From NCBI RefSeq assembly GCF_002368395.1, contig NZ_AP018254.1:3348001-3412000 (forward strand): a DNA stretch of 64,000 nucleotides, read 5' to 3'. The notes below the pieces were generated by a model. That model saw only the letters and a program-made list of their open reading frames with translations. It was not told the origin of the DNA and searched no databases. Positions 53,885-64,000 of this stretch are shown here, one piece after another. Every line of letters starts with the position of its first letter. Within the stretch, counting starts at the first letter, position 1. The translations under genes and the position numbers were made by a program. This DNA comes from Calothrix sp. NIES-3974 (GTDB taxonomy: Bacteria > Cyanobacteriota > Cyanobacteriia > Cyanobacteriales > Nostocaceae).

Positions 53885-54052
53885 AGGTTGTTTTAAAATT
53901 CGATTCTTGAATTATCGTTTTTGGGAGCAGGGAGAGACACGACATGTCGCGTTTGTACTCTCGAAGGAAAAATCAGCTTTATAACCCCATGTCCAGAGTC
54001 AGGACGATTGTCAAAATAGTGATAATTAATACTTGACAAACATCCTCTAAAA

Positions 54053-54442
54053 GATAGGAGAAAGAAGAACAATCCAAAATCCAAAATAAAAAAGATAGAT
54101 GGTGAACATCTATCTGAATAAGGGATAAGCAAATTTTCAGATTGATCTAGTGACCATGCTCCGCGTGGTCACTTAGTTAGTTGAAGGCTCTGCCTTCATT
54201 CACGAGGTAGGAACCTCGCAGATCCTGCTCCCACGCAAAGCATGGGAGCGAGGGAAAAGGTAGGTATATTTACGCCGCGCCGTACTAGAATAATCAACGG
54301 TTACAGTCCCTGATATGTAGCAAGCATTAGCGTAAACGATATAGGAAATAGGAGAAAGAAGAACAATCCAAAATCCAAAATCCAAAATAAAAAGATAGAT
54401 GGTGAACATCTATCTGGATAAGGGATAAGCAAATTTTCAGAT
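54053..54442 (+). repeat. Composite repeat: two 90-95-bp direct repeats around four hairpins
   Basis: Direct repeats 54053-54142 and 54348-54442 share AGGAGAAAGAAGAACAATCC, a palindrome AGATAGATG-GTGAA-CATCTATCT and AGGGATAAGCAAATTTTCAG. The 200 bp between contain four successive hairpins: 54150-54172 (GTGACCA/TGGTCAC), 54183-54197 (GAAGG/CCTTC), 54203-54218 (CGAGGT/ACCTCG) and 54227-54249 (GCTCCCA/TGGGAGC), then the family 4 repeat (54283-54342). No coding frame. The rest of the 700-bp gap shows nothing else. Confidence 0.7.
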
Positions 54443-54590
54443 AAGTTTTAAATAGTCGTTAGCAGAGGCGAACAACTGTATTCAACTGTATTTAAGTGTG
54501 TTCAACTCTATTCTGACTTACGAACTTGTGAGGGTGAGAATAGGTAGTCTGTGTGTAAGTCCTGTGGGCTAAAAGTTGTTTTCAAGGGGT

Positions 54591-55484
54591 TTAAATGGCG
54601 TTTTCACCCTTTTTGCGTTTGTGGAGAAATGCTGCACCAACTCCGATTAAACCAAGCACCATTCCTGGTTCTGGTACTGTTCTACCTTTCTCGAAGTTAA
54701 ATGCACGTGTACCCGCATTAAAGGAGTGGTTATCTGATTCAAAACCACCACCACCAAATTGACTAATCACAATTCGGTCAAATAAGCTTGCTTTACTATC
54801 TGCATAGACGTGGAAGTAGGCATTATCCTGTCCTTGCCATGAAGCCCTTGCTCCATTTTCTCTGAAAACCTTGCTCACATCTACATATTGGATATCACCC
54901 ACTTTATAGTTTTCTCCGTAGGTAAAGCCAGCGACGAGGGTATCTCCGCGATAGAATGAATAACGGTTGGCTTGGTGGGCTGCACCCCAGTTGACACCGA
55001 AGTAGTTAAATAAACCATTCATTCTGATTTCAACGTCTTTACCTGCAAAGGCTGCAAGGTAATTAGATGTGTTGTAGGTACTTTGTCCTGTTGTCGCATC
55101 ATATCCTGCTGGACCCCATTTATCGTTACGGACATTACTGCTACCATTACCGACATAGGAGTAATTGATTACAGCGTTAGCTGCATTGAGTCCGGTAATC
55201 AAACCAACACCTTTTGCGTCTGTTTTTGCCTGGACACCAAAACCAGCATTGTTGTTGGGTAATTTGTTAAAATCAACGGTGACAACTCCCGCTTGACCGT
55301 GGAATTCAGAGAACATCCCTTGGGATTCCCGTCTATTTGTTTGTGCATTCCAGGTGGTCAATCCAGCGTCTATACCTCTGGTGACTTTGAAGTTCATCGC
55401 GTGAGCGGATTCTGCATTGCTAACTAGGGTGACAGCAGAAACAGCAGTAATTGCAGCAGCTAGGAATGCACTTTTGTTAAACAT
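54591..55484 (-). CDS. PEP-CTERM sorting-domain protein
   Basis: 297 residues. N-terminal signal peptide (FLAAAITAVSAVTLVSNAESAHA, cleavage probably after AHA at about 29). The C-terminus is VPEPGMVLGLIGVGAAFLHKRKK: PEP motif, hydrophobic helix and basic tail, the PEP-CTERM signal cleaved by exosortase in exopolysaccharide-producing bacteria. The body (30-265) is beta-rich and Gly/Asn/Tyr-rich with no recognised domain. ATG 55484 has AGGGAG six bases upstream. Likely secreted or anchored in the sheath; function unknown. Confidence 0.88.
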   Translation of the reverse strand: MFNKSAFLAAAITAVSAVTLVSNAESAHAMNFKVTRGIDAGLTTWNAQTNRRESQGMFSEFHGQAGVVTVDFNKLPNNNAGFGVQAKTDAKGVGLITGLNAANAVINYSYVGNGSSNVRNDKWGPAGYDATTGQSTYNTSNYLAAFAGKDVEIRMNGLFNYFGVNWGAAHQANRYSFYRGDTLVAGFTYGENYKVGDIQYVDVSKVFRENGARASWQGQDNAYFHVYADSKASLFDRIVISQFGGGGFESDNHSFNAGTRAFNFEKGRTVPEPGMVLGLIGVGAAFLHKRKKGENAI

Positions 55485-56120
55485 GTTTTTCTCCCTTGGT
55501 AAATAAATTTGGTTGGTTAATATTTTTGAATTATTAAATGAATGATGAAACAGTGATGTGGTAGCAAAAACCGTTGGAACCCTGATAATGATTAATCGTC
55601 TATCTAATTGATTGTTCTTGTGGTCAATCTAGTTAAATTATTTACTTTTTTCTATCTGATATCTTTAGATTTGGTTTTTGCTTACATGTTAATTTTGGAA
55701 TAATTCAATCAGAATCAAAATGTGATTTTCACTACTTTTTTGGGGTTGTCTCAAAACTTGACGAGAGTTACTTTTGATACAATCAGTCGGTGCAAATACT
55801 AGTGTATTTAACTGAATTTCAAAGATATTAACAGCCGCTAAGGATATCCTTCCCTTAAATTCTCTGCTTCCCTTCACCCATGATTTTGGGGTTGGTGGAG
55901 TACTAGGTAGTTAGGTTTTGACGGGGTTCGATAGAATAACCATCAAGTTTACAGGTAGAATAGTGGCTTTAAGAAAAACTGATGTGTACCTAAGTGTTAA
56001 TCATAAAATATCTATTGAATCGACAATTTGTGAATCAAATGCCTGATGGTAAGTTTAAAATAGCTGCCAAAATTAAATAGGGAATAAAGTCAGGGCAATT
56101 ATATATCGAGGAAAGTAACG
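55485..56120. other. Gene-free AT-rich divergent intergenic region
   Basis: It separates the divergent PEP-CTERM and GT39-like genes and must hold both promoters; no convincing -35/-10 pairs were singled out. A degenerate piece like repeat family 2 (GGTGGAGTACTAGGTAGTTAGG, AGTGGCTTTA) is at about 55893-55980. No RNA gene seen. Confidence 0.45.
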
Positions 56121-58826
56121 ATGAAGCTAACAGCGCTAAAAAATCAAGCTGGGAAGGTCAGGATTCCTCGAAATATCTGGATATTGTTCTTGATTTGGTT
56201 GGGGGGAGTAATTTGCGATCGCATTTGGTGGAGTTTGGATGAGGGTGTACCGGGTTGGGATCAGGCTGATTATTTAACGGGGACGCTGAATTATGGTGCA
56301 GCGCTGTCTCGTCCGGAGTGGGGAAATGGGGATTGGTGGCGGAATTTATGGTTATTGTCGTCGAAAATTCCTCCTCTAACCTATATGGTTGCAGGGGTGC
56401 TACAAAATTTTGTCGGAGTGGGGGTTGAACAAGCGACGATAATTATGTCCCTGTATAGTGGGGTGTTGTTGGCTGCGGTGTATGGTTTAGGGTGGGTGTT
56501 ATTTGATGGGAATTTAGGTTTGTTGGCGGCGGGATTGTGTCAAATCATACCTGGTCTTTATCGGCTGCGGTTGGATTTTTTGCTGGATTATCCCCTTGCA
56601 GCGATGGTGACGCTGTGTTTTTTGTGTGTGACTCTGTGGCATTTTTCCGGTACATCATCCCTCCAGAAAGAAGCTAAATCTATAGGTAATACCAATTTGC
56701 CAAAGGAAGGTGACAGATGGAATGATAATCCAAAATGGTATAAATCTTTGGGGTTGGCAATTAGTTGTGGAATTACCTTTGCTTTGGCATTGTTAACGAA
56801 ACAAACGGCGGTTTTTTTTCTGTTAGTACCCATAGTTTGGAGTGGTACGACTGCTTTATTTTCCCGACATTGGTTGAGGGTTGGTCAGTTTTTGCTGGGT
56901 GTGTGGGTTGCGACTTGGATATTTATGCCTTGGTATCGTGCTAATTGGTTGTTGATTGTGACATCGGGGAAAAGAGCTAGCATTGATTCCGCGATCGCGG
57001 AGGGTGATCCGCCTTTAAATACCCTTGCAGCATGGACTTTTTACTGGGAACAACTTCCCCACCAATTATCTTTTCCGTTGCTGGTAATGCCGCTTGTGGG
57101 TTTAATTATCTATGGCTGGCATTATTTTCGTCAACGCCAGGGTAAGTCTGTCCCCCACTCCCCACTTTCTAGTTACAAGCTAGATTGCACCAACCAAAAT
57201 CCTAATCACCATCAAAATACCAGCAAATCCCTGCGCTGGTTAGCTTTATTTTTAATTGCATCCTATTTACTTTCCTCTGTAAACATTAATAAGGATGACC
57301 GCTATATTATTCCCTATTTACCGTCACTAACAATTATCCTCGCTTACGGACTTACCCGTATACAATCCTATTGGTGGCGTAATCTCCGTGTCGCAACCTT
57401 AATTTTGACCACCGGTTTAACTCTAATCAACCTATTTCCCCTACCCGGTGCGGGAATTGCTCAAATTTTCGCACCCCACAGCCAACATTATCCCTACCAA
57501 GGTGCAAAATATCCCCATACCGCAGTTATTGCCGAAATTATACGTACCCAGCCATATCTGCGTTCCACCGTAGCTGTTTTACCCTCCACCCCTGATGTCA
57601 ATCAACATAACTTGAACTACTACGGTGCAATTAGTCGGCGAGAAGGTGCTTCCCAAACCGCGAATTTTCAGGTATATGGTAGACAGGTGGCAACAAATCG
57701 CCAATATCTAGAACGAGATATTGCAGCTTTAGATTGGTTTATTACCAAAACCGGAAATCAAGGTAGTGTGAGGAATATCCAAGCAGAAGCTGTGAACAAG
57801 GTGGAAACTTCCCCGGATTTACAACTACACAAAACCTGGCAACTACCGGATGGGGAAAGTCTGAAACTATACCACCGAATTCAACCCGCAACGATAGTGA
57901 CACCGATTAATCCTCCCCCTAGTCAGGTGAATCCAAATATTGAACTGATTGATGTCAAACTCCCTGACGCATCCCCTGGGGGAGTACCCATCCCCATTAC
58001 CTATACTTGGCAAGGAAATCTGCAAGCTTTCCATGACGGGGTGATGTTGCTGACATGGCGACGAATTGACGGTGATAGTGATAATTCAAACAACCTAAAT
58101 CTAGATCAACAACAATGGTTCCATGACCATAGTATCGGCATGGGTGATATTTATCCGCGATTTCATGGGGATATGTATGCACAAGTACGCGATCGCACGG
58201 CTATGTCACCACCCCTGTCGATCGCTCCCGGTAAATATACCCTGAAAGCTACCTACCTTCACCGTCAGACCCAAGCTACCTATACAGTCAAAGTTCCCAA
58301 TGTTACCATTGAAATCAATCCCCAAGTTCCAGCCTCTGCTGCCCCCGAACCAGATTTAGCCAGTCAATTAAGGCAGATGGCGGCAACTATGCCCCAGGGA
58401 ATTAGTGCCTTTGAAAACATATTTGCTGAGATTGGACGTATTAATCAATACGACCCCACCCAAGATTACCTGCAACAAGTTCTGATTGCGAGTCAATACC
58501 GCTTGCAACAACAACCGCAAAATCGAGAACTAGCCTACACAGTCGCCCTAAGTAATGTACTATTAAGACGGGTTGAAGATGCGATCGCATCCCTGGAATA
58601 TGTGACAAAAATCGATTCCCAAAATCCCTTTGCATGGGGTTATCTGGCTTTTGTGCATCTATACAATTGGCATCCCCAAGCCGCAGAAACAGCCCTCAAA
58701 CCCGCTTTAGAACTTAATCCCCATATTCGCGAACTACAAGCACTGTCGGGAGTAGCAGCTCTATTTCAGGGGAAATTTATTGCAGCCTACCGAGGTTTAT
58801 CGGGATTCCTGACCCCTAATTCCTAA
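56121..58826 (+). CDS. GT39/ArnT-type membrane glycosyltransferase with TPR-like C-terminus
   Basis: A 901-residue protein. Residues about 15-470 hold 11-12 membrane segments; the first loop contains SLDEGVPGWDQADYL, matching the acidic catalytic loop of GT-C enzymes (ArnT/PMT, GT39/GT83), which use polyprenyl-phosphate sugars. A repeat-derived insert breaks the cytoplasmic loop near 345-365. Residues 480-730 form a beta-rich extracytoplasmic part. Residues about 780-900 resemble TPR units (NRELAYTVALSNVLLRRVED; NPFAWGYLAFVHLYNWHPQA). ATG with GAGGAAA upstream. Probably modifies proteins or polysaccharides outside the membrane. Confidence 0.82.
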   Translation: MKLTALKNQAGKVRIPRNIWILFLIWLGGVICDRIWWSLDEGVPGWDQADYLTGTLNYGAALSRPEWGNGDWWRNLWLLSSKIPPLTYMVAGVLQNFVGVGVEQATIIMSLYSGVLLAAVYGLGWVLFDGNLGLLAAGLCQIIPGLYRLRLDFLLDYPLAAMVTLCFLCVTLWHFSGTSSLQKEAKSIGNTNLPKEGDRWNDNPKWYKSLGLAISCGITFALALLTKQTAVFFLLVPIVWSGTTALFSRHWLRVGQFLLGVWVATWIFMPWYRANWLLIVTSGKRASIDSAIAEGDPPLNTLAAWTFYWEQLPHQLSFPLLVMPLVGLIIYGWHYFRQRQGKSVPHSPLSSYKLDCTNQNPNHHQNTSKSLRWLALFLIASYLLSSVNINKDDRYIIPYLPSLTIILAYGLTRIQSYWWRNLRVATLILTTGLTLINLFPLPGAGIAQIFAPHSQHYPYQGAKYPHTAVIAEIIRTQPYLRSTVAVLPSTPDVNQHNLNYYGAISRREGASQTANFQVYGRQVATNRQYLERDIAALDWFITKTGNQGSVRNIQAEAVNKVETSPDLQLHKTWQLPDGESLKLYHRIQPATIVTPINPPPSQVNPNIELIDVKLPDASPGGVPIPITYTWQGNLQAFHDGVMLLTWRRIDGDSDNSNNLNLDQQQWFHDHSIGMGDIYPRFHGDMYAQVRDRTAMSPPLSIAPGKYTLKATYLHRQTQATYTVKVPNVTIEINPQVPASAAPEPDLASQLRQMAATMPQGISAFENIFAEIGRINQYDPTQDYLQQVLIASQYRLQQQPQNRELAYTVALSNVLLRRVEDAIASLEYVTKIDSQNPFAWGYLAFVHLYNWHPQAAETALKPALELNPHIRELQALSGVAALFQGKFIAAYRGLSGFLTPNS

Positions 58827-58830
58827 GTAG

Positions 58831-58873
58831 AGACGCGATATATCAGTAGAGACGCGATATATCGCGTCTCTAC
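58831..58873. repeat. One and a half copies of the GAGACGCGATATATCGCGTCTC palindrome
   Basis: A half-copy at 58827-58845 (GTAGAGACGCGATATATC) runs into a complete palindrome at 58846-58873 with arms GTAGAGACG/CGTCTCTAC and core CGATATATCG. A further half-copy is at about 58886-58901. The cluster follows the GT39-like stop codon and may terminate transcription. Confidence 0.7.
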
Positions 58874-59089
58874 AATTACGTCCCCCCATATATCGCGTCT
58901 CCAATTCTGGATACGTTGTAAACATTTTTGCATCGGTATTTAGGATGAAATCCGTAACATACTCGACAATCCCTCTAAATATAATTTTTCATTTCAAACT
59001 CCTATCCTAGTGTATCGTCAACAACTTTACTCTGTCATTTAAATTACATAGTATATGGGCGTATCGTAATTTATATTGTGTGGAAAATA

Positions 59090-59503
59090 ATGTCAGATAA
59101 ATTACACCCAACCCTTAGCGAAATTATTCAGCAAGATGTAACTCAAAACGAGCGAGAAGCTATCATCGAACTCATGCTATTGATGATGTATGGTGATAAA
59201 AATCTGAAACTTGCTGAAGATGAAATCATCCAAGAATATGTGAACAATACCCAATGGGAATCACCCCTATCCCTGGAATTTTATTTAGGTAAAGTTACAC
59301 CCAAAATTAGAGCGGCTTTAGCAGATCAAGATAAATTGAATAGTTTACTTCAGGATATTAATGCTCGCATTGAAAGTGAGACTGTGAAAATTCAACTTTT
59401 GAAGGTATGTAATGATTTAGCAGCTAGCGATGAGGAATTTTCGTCTCCGGAACAAGAATTAATCAAAAATATTTACCAGGTTTTTCAGGTTACTACTCAC
59501 TAG
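59090..59503 (+). CDS. TerB-like small helical protein
   Basis: 137 residues from the ATG at 59090, four codons into a frame that opens at a GTG (59078). All-helical, acidic. EREAIIELMLLMMYGDKNLKLAEDEII and LAASDEEFSSPEQELIKNIYQ are two halves of the TerB/TerB-like (tellurite-resistance) metal-binding domain, with Asp/Glu pairs at both ends. The function of such stand-alone proteins is not known; a stress-related, membrane-proximal role is suggested for TerB itself. Confidence 0.7.
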   Translation: MSDKLHPTLSEIIQQDVTQNEREAIIELMLLMMYGDKNLKLAEDEIIQEYVNNTQWESPLSLEFYLGKVTPKIRAALADQDKLNSLLQDINARIESETVKIQLLKVCNDLAASDEEFSSPEQELIKNIYQVFQVTTH

Positions 59504-59577
59504 GCTGTATAGTCATTATTCGCTGATTTTTGGACAAAATTAGGTGTTGCTGTGTCCAATCATGATTTTGATCAATA

Positions 59578-59662
59578 AGAGACGTAGCAATGCTACGTCT
59601 GGTCAAAATTCGTCTGTTGCATTTTTAAATCCTTGGTGAGACGCGACATGTCGCGTCTCTAC
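59578..59662. repeat. Two shared-arm palindromes in the convergent gap
   Basis: AGAGACGTAGCAATGCTACGTCT (59578-59600) and arms GAGACG/CGTCTCTAC around the core CGACATGTCG (59638-59662). They lie between the convergent TerB-like (ends 59503) and O-antigen ligase-like (ends 59670) genes and could act as bidirectional terminators. Confidence 0.65.
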
Positions 59663-59669
59663 CTACGAT

Positions 59670-60911
59670 TTAACCGCCTATTTCCAACTTTCCTAATTCC
59701 GATACTTGGGAAATATTGTCTAGTTTTGTTTCCTGCTCAATCACGGCCAATTTCACTGCAAAACTAATAAATAATGTCCAGTAAATATTGCTTTTATACA
59801 GGATAAAACTTTCGGTAATGTTATTTACAAACAAAAATATCAAAAACGCTAACGGATACAAATTATATAACCTATCAGTCCCATAGGCTAGTTTGAGGGA
59901 ACGAATATAGGCAAAACCATAACAAACCAAAAATATCCCCAAACCCACCAACCCTATATCTAAAGCCATATCAATAAACCCATTGTGACCATGGGGAGGA
60001 ATAAATCCGTGTGCAACTGCACTTCCAGCTTCGCGGGCGTAAGCATGTACTGGTCGCCAAAACATTCCCCGTCCAAATCCTAACCAAGGACGTTCCATTA
60101 AGCGGATGAGTGCAACCGTCCACATGGGTGTGCGTCCAGTGAGGGTGGGGTCTCTTCCTAATCCGGTGATAATTTCCGTCCAATTAGTGAAAATGATACT
60201 GCTGACACTCACAGCAACAAGGATAAATAAATCCCAGAAAACAATCGTAATTTTTCCCCGCCAACGGTAGAAACGGTAAAATACAATAATTGCCGCCAAT
60301 AGTATCGATAAAATCAGGGATGTTTTAGAAGTCGAAAGTAAGATTAAAACTACACACAGACCGAAACCTATCCATTGGCAAATTACAGGCATAATATACT
60401 TAGGTAGCAAAGCAAAGGAAACTGCACCCAAAATCATCATACTACCTAAAATATTTTTGTAGCCATATACACCTTTCCAAGCTCCAGGATGGTCACTACC
60501 GTGAATGCCAATGGTGGGGTCAACAACAACCGCAGTCAAACTCATTAATGCCCCAATCCCAAAAGCGATCGCCAATAGTTTTACTTGGTCGCGGAGGATA
60601 AATCGCATCCCAAAATATAAGCCAAAGGCAGTCATTTGCATCACTTCCCGACTGTCCCTCAGCACATCTAAAGGCACATCTGCCCAGAGAAAGGAAAATA
60701 AAATAATAGTGCAAAGTACCCAGAGTAATTTTGTTTGACTAGCGACCCATAATGTGCTGTGCCAGCGTAGAATTAATAATGCGATCGCGCCGAACCAGAT
60801 TAAATATCGCAGCAGGGAAATTGTTGCATTAGGAAGAATATCGGAAAAAGCACCAGCAAAAAATAACAAGCCAAGGACTGCAAATATTTGTTCGGCAATA
60901 CCTAAAATCAT
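59670..60911 (-). CDS. O-antigen ligase/polymerase-like membrane protein
   Basis: A 413-residue membrane protein with about 11-12 hydrophobic segments. The large loop carries GLGRDPTLTGRTPMWTVALI and the catalytic-type PPHGHNGFIDMALDIGLVGL, the H-x-H-N/S and Arg features of the Wzy/WaaL C family. Such enzymes join or polymerise lipid-linked glycans on the outer face of the inner membrane. There is no flanking polysaccharide operon, so the substrate is unknown. ATG 60911. Confidence 0.85.
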   Translation of the reverse strand: MILGIAEQIFAVLGLLFFAGAFSDILPNATISLLRYLIWFGAIALLILRWHSTLWVASQTKLLWVLCTIILFSFLWADVPLDVLRDSREVMQMTAFGLYFGMRFILRDQVKLLAIAFGIGALMSLTAVVVDPTIGIHGSDHPGAWKGVYGYKNILGSMMILGAVSFALLPKYIMPVICQWIGFGLCVVLILLSTSKTSLILSILLAAIIVFYRFYRWRGKITIVFWDLFILVAVSVSSIIFTNWTEIITGLGRDPTLTGRTPMWTVALIRLMERPWLGFGRGMFWRPVHAYAREAGSAVAHGFIPPHGHNGFIDMALDIGLVGLGIFLVCYGFAYIRSLKLAYGTDRLYNLYPLAFLIFLFVNNITESFILYKSNIYWTLFISFAVKLAVIEQETKLDNISQVSELGKLEIGG

Positions 60912-61547
60912 GTGAAATTTATACCAGCCGAAATACTGAAATAGGTAGTTAAAATTCTATCACATAATTGTCACATAAATTATCATCCTCCATACCAAGT
61001 TGCCTTCTTTCCTGGTAGTTTGAGGATAATGAAATTGCTGGTCTTGGGTCACAATCACGGATAGTTAAGTAGGTGGGTGGTGAAAATTGTCGTTAAAATC
61101 AGGGAGTACAGACGACCCGTCGGGTCGTCTGTACTTCCGAGACGCGATATATCGCGTCTGTAGGGGAGTAAGGCTTTGAACTGAATAATCGGTTACGTTG
61201 CGGTTTTATGTTTAATTGCATCGACCTAGCCTACCATCTTTGGTCGCAAATGAGTATCAAATAATATCAATAGATAGATTTTTATTTACGATTTACCATC
61301 CTGATATTCTGTCTCCTATATTTCAGACGACCGTATTTTAGCCTCAAAATATTAATGTACTGACAAGATTTGTAAAACTTTGTTGCCCCAATCTAGGGTT
61401 TTAGTCATGCTTAAATAAAGGGCAATAATAATTTTAATTTGTCTCTAGAATCTAGGATTTATGACCAAACTACTAGCAAGAATTACCTAGTAATGCAAAA
61501 ATAATCCTATTTTCAATATTGGACTGCGAGGGAAATTTTTAGAGGAA
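60912..61547. other. Gene-free region with two adjacent palindromes
   Basis: 61106-61134 is a palindrome with arms GTACAGACG/CGTCTGTAC and core ACCCGTCGGGT; 61139-61163 has GAGACG/CGTCTG arms with core CGATATATCG. The compensatory change A-G to C-A in both arms (GTAG to GTAC-AG, CTAC to CTGTAC) keeps the first fully paired. The remainder, which must include the ycf23 promoter, shows no gene. Confidence 0.6.
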
Positions 61548-61553
61548 ATGAAG

Positions 61554-62303
61554 ATGATGCATCCAACTCTCCAACGCGCATTTGCTATTCGTCGTGCTTT
61601 AAAAGTAATTAGCGGCTTGAATAACTTTGATGTACAGAACGTGATCGCAGTCGTGAAAGCCGCAGAAATTGGCGGTGCGACTTTTGTGGATATTGCTGCT
61701 GACCCAGAATTAGTCAAACAAGTGAAACAGGTGGTATCCCTACCTGTATGTGTATCAGCCGTAGAACCAGAAAAATTGCTCCAAGCTGTCGCAGCAGGTG
61801 CGGATTTAGTTGAGATTGGGAATTTCGACTCCTTCTATAGCCAAGGAATTCAGTTTGAAGCCGAGGAAATTTTAGCTATAACCACAGAAACTCGTCGTCT
61901 CCTCCCAGAAACCACCCTGTCGGTGACAGTTCCCCATATTCTCAAATTAGACGCACAGGTCGAGTTAGCCGAAGCACTAGTCAACGCGGGTGCGGATATT
62001 ATCCAAACCGAAGGTAGCAATAGCAGCAAACCAGTTCATTCCGGAACCCTCGGATTAATTGAAAAAGCTGCACCCACCTTAGCCGCAGCCTACGAAATTT
62101 CCCGTGTTGTGCCAGTTCCCGTACTGTGTGCTTCCGGCATTTCCAACGTCACCGCACCTCTGGCGATCGCGACCGGTGCTGCTGGTGTGGGTGTTGGTTC
62201 CGCAGTTAACCAACTGAATAGCGAAGTTGCCATGATTGCCGTTGTCCGTGGATTGGTGGAGGCTTTAGCAACCGCTCACACTTCCTACTGCGCTTTTGCG
62301 TAG
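61554..62303 (+). CDS. ycf23: Ycf23 / DUF561 family protein
   Basis: About 249 residues. Three in-frame ATGs lie at 61548, 61554 and 61557; AGAGGA at 61541 is seven bases before the second, which I choose. The sequence RAFAIRRALKVISGLNNFD and the repeating beta-alpha pattern with GGATFVDIAADPELV, GADLVEIGNFDSFY, GADIIQTEGS and PVLCASGISNVTAPLAIATG indicate a TIM barrel with a phosphate-binding GASGIS-like loop. Ycf23 is encoded in some red-algal plastids and all or most cyanobacteria; its enzymatic role is not established. Confidence 0.88.
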   Translation: MMHPTLQRAFAIRRALKVISGLNNFDVQNVIAVVKAAEIGGATFVDIAADPELVKQVKQVVSLPVCVSAVEPEKLLQAVAAGADLVEIGNFDSFYSQGIQFEAEEILAITTETRRLLPETTLSVTVPHILKLDAQVELAEALVNAGADIIQTEGSNSSKPVHSGTLGLIEKAAPTLAAAYEISRVVPVPVLCASGISNVTAPLAIATGAAGVGVGSAVNQLNSEVAMIAVVRGLVEALATAHTSYCAFA

Positions 62304-62459
62304 TCTGTAGAGGATACAGGATGCAGGATGGGGAAAATGAGTTTGATTTATAAGCGTTGTTATTCCCAACATGTATCCTGTTAGCAATGTATTTGTAAAT
62401 ATTCCAATTCATGTAGAAACGACCCGTCGGGTCGTCTCTACCTCATCCAAAACCCGGTG

Positions 62460-62557
62460 TTGCTGATTTGATGGATGAAATTAATTCGTTGGATTATGTA
62501 GAGACGCGATATATCGCGTCTCTACATTATTTCAAATTTATCCCTGGATTCAGCAAC
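62460..62557 (+). repeat. MITE-like family 3, diverged copy 3 (98 bp)
   Basis: Starts TTGCTGATTTGATGGATGAA and ends ATTCAGCAA; the central palindrome (62498-62525) has arms GTAGAGACG/CGTCTCTAC with core CGATATATCG, whereas copy 1 has core TAGCGATGTTA. A separate palindrome with core ACCCGTCGGGT precedes it at 62413-62441. Between the convergent ycf23 and eno genes. Confidence 0.65.
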
Positions 62558-62572
62558 CCCCAAAATCCAAAA

Positions 62573-63859
<1,287 letters not shown>

Positions 63860-64000
63860 TTAATCCTTATCTACAAACGCAATTCAATGCCGCTTCTGCA
63901 AAACCATTCAATGCAGCCCAACCATCTAGCATAGGGGTTCACGTGCCTAAGATGATCGAGGTTAAGGAATATTTCGGCAATTTTAATAAATCTCTTTTTT

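Noticed and set aside
55689-55877. Minus-strand 62-codon frame upstream of the GT39-like gene
   Set aside because: AT-rich random sequence without start signals.

Overview
The window comes from a cyanobacterial chromosome, most likely a filamentous, Nostocales-type one. Cyanobacterial hallmarks are nblS (hik33), a fused NADPH-thioredoxin reductase/thioredoxin (NTRC), a high-light-inducible protein, ycf23, the F420-hydrogenase-like 8-vinyl reductase (bciB type), DUF3181 and DUF3727 proteins, a C-D-E-F-G-A'-B Mrp cluster, very frequent GCGATCGC (HIP1) sites and many short dispersed repeats. The family-level assignment is inference.

Layout. 1-4.3 kb: a truncated and a complete glycosyltransferase-like gene, a YkvA-like protein and a helical protein. 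4.4-8.4 kb: a seven-gene minus-strand Mrp-type Na+/H+ antiporter operon with 4-nt gene overlaps. 9.6-16.9 kb: proB, a YqeG phosphatase, a GNAT-ruvX-DUF3727 cluster, a small protein and a B12-binding radical SAM enzyme. 17.3-25.3 kb: a PD-(D/E)XK-like protein, a DUF6887 gene with a broken DUF6888 partner, NTRC, a HAD hydrolase, a GNAT enzyme, argS and a methyltransferase-like protein. 25.7-28.2 kb: a TROVE/Ro60 (Rsr) gene embedded among four tRNA-like RNAs that share a core resembling the Y-RNA-like (Yrl) class. 28.4-38 kb: a Uma2 remnant, a histidine kinase, a lipoprotein, bciB, DUF3181, a 2TM protein, cdsA, cbiT, ald and hli. 38-46.7 kb: an IS200/IS605-derived element with a truncated TnpB, an ATP/ADP-carrier-like protein with HEAT-like repeats next to a cNMP-binding protein, a frameshifted glycosyltransferase and an alcohol dehydrogenase. 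46.7-64 kb: lipA, nblS, a Uma2-ABC ATPase pair, an ABC-2 permease, a PEP-CTERM protein, a GT39-like enzyme, an O-antigen ligase-like protein, ycf23 and enolase.

How genes work together. The Mrp genes form one membrane complex. GNAT, ruvX and DUF3727 are co-directional. The genes at 39.9-43.6 kb look like a transporter/sensor pair. The best candidate for an under-described system is the Ro/Y-RNA locus: one sigma70-like promoter, three tRNA mimics, the Ro protein, then a fourth minimal tRNA mimic followed by a T-tract, all on the minus strand. RtcA/RtcB, the usual partners of bacterial Rsr, are absent from this window.

Intergenic DNA is rich in repeats: several MITE-like families, a set of palindromes sharing the arms GTAGAGACG/CGTCTCTAC but carrying different 10-11-nt, mostly self-complementary cores, a 49-bp tandem array upstream of cdsA, and a direct-repeat composite carrying four consecutive hairpins. 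Positions of all calls were derived by eye; family assignments rest on remembered motifs and were not searched.
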